Of a stretch of DNA of 64,000 nt, positions 62,627-64,000 are shown one piece after another. The stretch's first letter is position 1; each line of letters starts with the position of its first letter. The notes under the pieces are model-generated. The model saw only the letters and a list, made by a program, of their open reading frames with translations. It was not told the origin of the DNA and searched no databases. This stretch comes from Metabacillus sp. KUDC1714 (GTDB lineage: Bacteria; Bacillota; Bacilli; Bacillales; Bacillaceae): assembly GCF_014217835.1 (NCBI RefSeq), contig NZ_CP055263.1, forward strand, positions 5,211,501 through 5,275,500, given 5' to 3'. A program made the position numbers and the translations under genes.

Positions 62627-64000
62627 TCAGATAAAATTGAGTGTAGATCCTATCTTATTTATATGATCCATATCAGCCCATAAAATAAAGAATTGATAAA
62701 TTGTACCCTGGATTTGAATAGGTTCTGGGTATTTAACAATTAATGCAGCCTGCCCCTTCATTTCCTGTGGCTGATCCTGAGAAGGGTAGATAAAACATGC
62801 ATCTTGTGATTGAATATTGCTTTTATTTATTGTTGGTTGAGACCCATATGGCATCAATTGATGGAATGCTTCATTACGACATACCTCATCAATATTTGAA
62901 CTACTGGAAATAGCAGAAATTTGGAAAAAGCCGTCTAGTCCTTCAAATCTTTCATCTCCAACTTGTTTCCAGCTTGCTGGATAGGTTAAGCGAACCTTAT
63001 ATACGTCGCTTATAAAGGTCTTCCACTGTTCGCTATTTTGTTTAGGAGACCATTGTAAGGAAGTGATCTGAACACCTTCAACTAAGCGAATCGGAGCTGG
63101 ATGCTTAATATCTACCACCCACATTTCACTGGCAATTCCTTGTTCATTACAAGCAGAAAGGTAACCAATTTTTCTTCCATCAGGCGACCAAGTGATCGGT
63201 GTTGCATAGCAATCTGATATAGCCCATGTCCGATCATTTTCTCCTTTTCTTTCGGAGGACCTAATTAAGGAAAAATATCCCCTATCTTCAAATGCTGTTG
63301 CACTATATGCAATATTTTTCGAATCTGGTGACCATTCAGGAAAGTAATTTTTCGCGAGTGGCCCTCCTTTTACTTCACTTGTTATTCCAGTTGAAATGTC
63401 AACAGTATGAACGATTGAAATACTCGCTCCTGGTGTTGTATAAAGAGCATATGCTCCATTAGGGGATAGACGAACATTATTTAGCCGTCCTTCTGTGTTC
63501 CTCGTAACTACCCGCATATCGTTTCCGTTTTTACGAATTCGGAAAAGTTGACTAGTGCCAGAGGAATCAGGTGCTTGAAATAATAATTCCTCACCGCTAG
63601 GAAACCACTCAACATCAGTTGCAGCAGGTGCATTTATTCTCTCTACTTGATGTGTACTGATATCATACAAAACAATATTCGCATTATTAATATAAGCAAG
63701 CTGGTGATTATTTGGTGACCAGTCTAGATGGATACCTTCTCCTTTCTCAAACTGATCAATTTTAGCAATATCCCCGCTATCTATATTAATCACATAAAGA
63801 ATAGCGTTCTTTCCAACAAAAGCGATGTTTTTAGTATCCAATGACCAAACAGGAACAGAAAAACGATCACCTATACCATTTGTAAGCTGATCACTCTTTC
63901 CACTACTAGGGTTATATAACCAAATATCATCATGACCCCCTCGATTTGAAGTATAAGCAATCAAACCACTTACAAGAGGTGGAGAGTACGGGATTTTCAG
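62627..64000 (-). CDS. TolB-like WD40/PD40 beta-propeller protein, 5' end outside window
   Basis: The frame is open to the right edge, so the N-terminus is missing and about 457 residues are visible. Repeated units such as WSPNNHQLAYI, FPSGEELLFQ, LSPNGAYALYT, WSPDSKNIAYS and WSPDGRKIGYL mark a PD40 beta-propeller of the TolB/dipeptidyl-peptidase-IV kind. From about residue 315 a separate domain follows (VYKVRLTYPASWKQVGDERF, then GSTLNFI), similar to PsbP-like folds. A leading signal peptide is expected outside the window. It may bind the cell wall or cargo; function unknown. Confidence 0.8.
   Translation of the reverse strand: MKIPYSPPLVSGLIAYTSNRGGHDDIWLYNPSSGKSDQLTNGIGDRFSVPVWSLDTKNIAFVGKNAILYVINIDSGDIAKIDQFEKGEGIHLDWSPNNHQLAYINNANIVLYDISTHQVERINAPAATDVEWFPSGEELLFQAPDSSGTSQLFRIRKNGNDMRVVTRNTEGRLNNVRLSPNGAYALYTTPGASISIVHTVDISTGITSEVKGGPLAKNYFPEWSPDSKNIAYSATAFEDRGYFSLIRSSERKGENDRTWAISDCYATPITWSPDGRKIGYLSACNEQGIASEMWVVDIKHPAPIRLVEGVQITSLQWSPKQNSEQWKTFISDVYKVRLTYPASWKQVGDERFEGLDGFFQISAISSSSNIDEVCRNEAFHQLMPYGSQPTINKSNIQSQDACFIYPSQDQPQEMKGQAALIVKYPEPIQIQGTIYQFFILWADMDHINKIGSTLNFI

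Overview
The window comes from an AT-rich, endospore-forming, Bacillus-type Firmicute. Evidence includes strong AGGAGG-type ribosome binding sites, frequent TTG/GTG starts, a SpoIID/LytB-like protein, a DUF3231 protein, TnrA/GlnR boxes, CcpA cre-like sites and dispersed Bacillus-type intergenic repeats. Nearly all genes lie on the minus strand. Gene starts given here were re-chosen from ribosome binding sites where the longest reading frame looked wrong.

Region 1 (1-4157): a DUF3189 gene cut by the left edge, a DUF3231 gene and pepF. Region 2 (4158-14722) is one long urea unit, urtABCDE-ureABCEFGD-ureH: urea ABC importer, urease, nickel-loading chaperones and a nickel permease. Two tandem TnrA/GlnR-type boxes lie upstream of urtA, so the whole unit looks nitrogen-controlled. 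A nucleotidyltransferase gene follows (14941-15744).

Region 3 (15779-28887) is the most unusual part. It is an accessory catabolic locus with two cytoplasmic sulfatase-like hydrolases, two paralogous Gfo/Idh/MocA dehydrogenases, a TIM-barrel isomerase/epimerase, a PhyH-type Fe(II)/2-oxoglutarate dioxygenase, an ASRT-like beta-sandwich protein, two AraC regulators and a sugar-type ABC importer. Both hydrolases carry Thr where sulfatases carry the formylglycine Cys/Ser. A 19-bp motif (17/19 identical) occurs upstream of two operons in the locus, and direct repeats and a cre-like site mark other candidate control points. I read it as an import-then-cleave-then-oxidise pathway for an esterified or otherwise decorated sugar or polyol; the substrate cannot be told from sequence.

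Region 4 (28985-43866): a decayed dispersed repeat, a GNAT acetyltransferase, a MATE exporter, a class A penicillin-binding protein with a Lys/Glu tail, several small genes (one HPr-like), a gluconate locus (isomerase, gntP, a wrecked 6-phosphogluconate dehydrogenase copy, an RpiR regulator), SpoIID-like, DUF421 and 3D-domain proteins. A 45-residue zinc-ribbon gene (40585-40722) was found by eye.

Region 5 (44051-57183) is for corrinoid uptake, salvage and late cobalamin synthesis. It forms two operons, each with a near-identical module of sigma-A promoter, cobalamin riboswitch and terminator: cobO-cbiA-cbiP-cobT, and btuF-btuC-(btuD-cbiZ fusion)-cbiB-cobD-cobU-cobS-cobC plus a second CobU-like gene. 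No corrin-ring methylation genes are present here.

Region 6 (57339-64000): a DUF3052-like gene, gnd and zwf, a 58-residue CxxCxGxG protein, purT with a PurBox-like promoter, and the 3' part of a TolB-like beta-propeller gene cut by the right edge. I saw no rRNA, tRNA, CRISPR array, insertion sequence or prophage.
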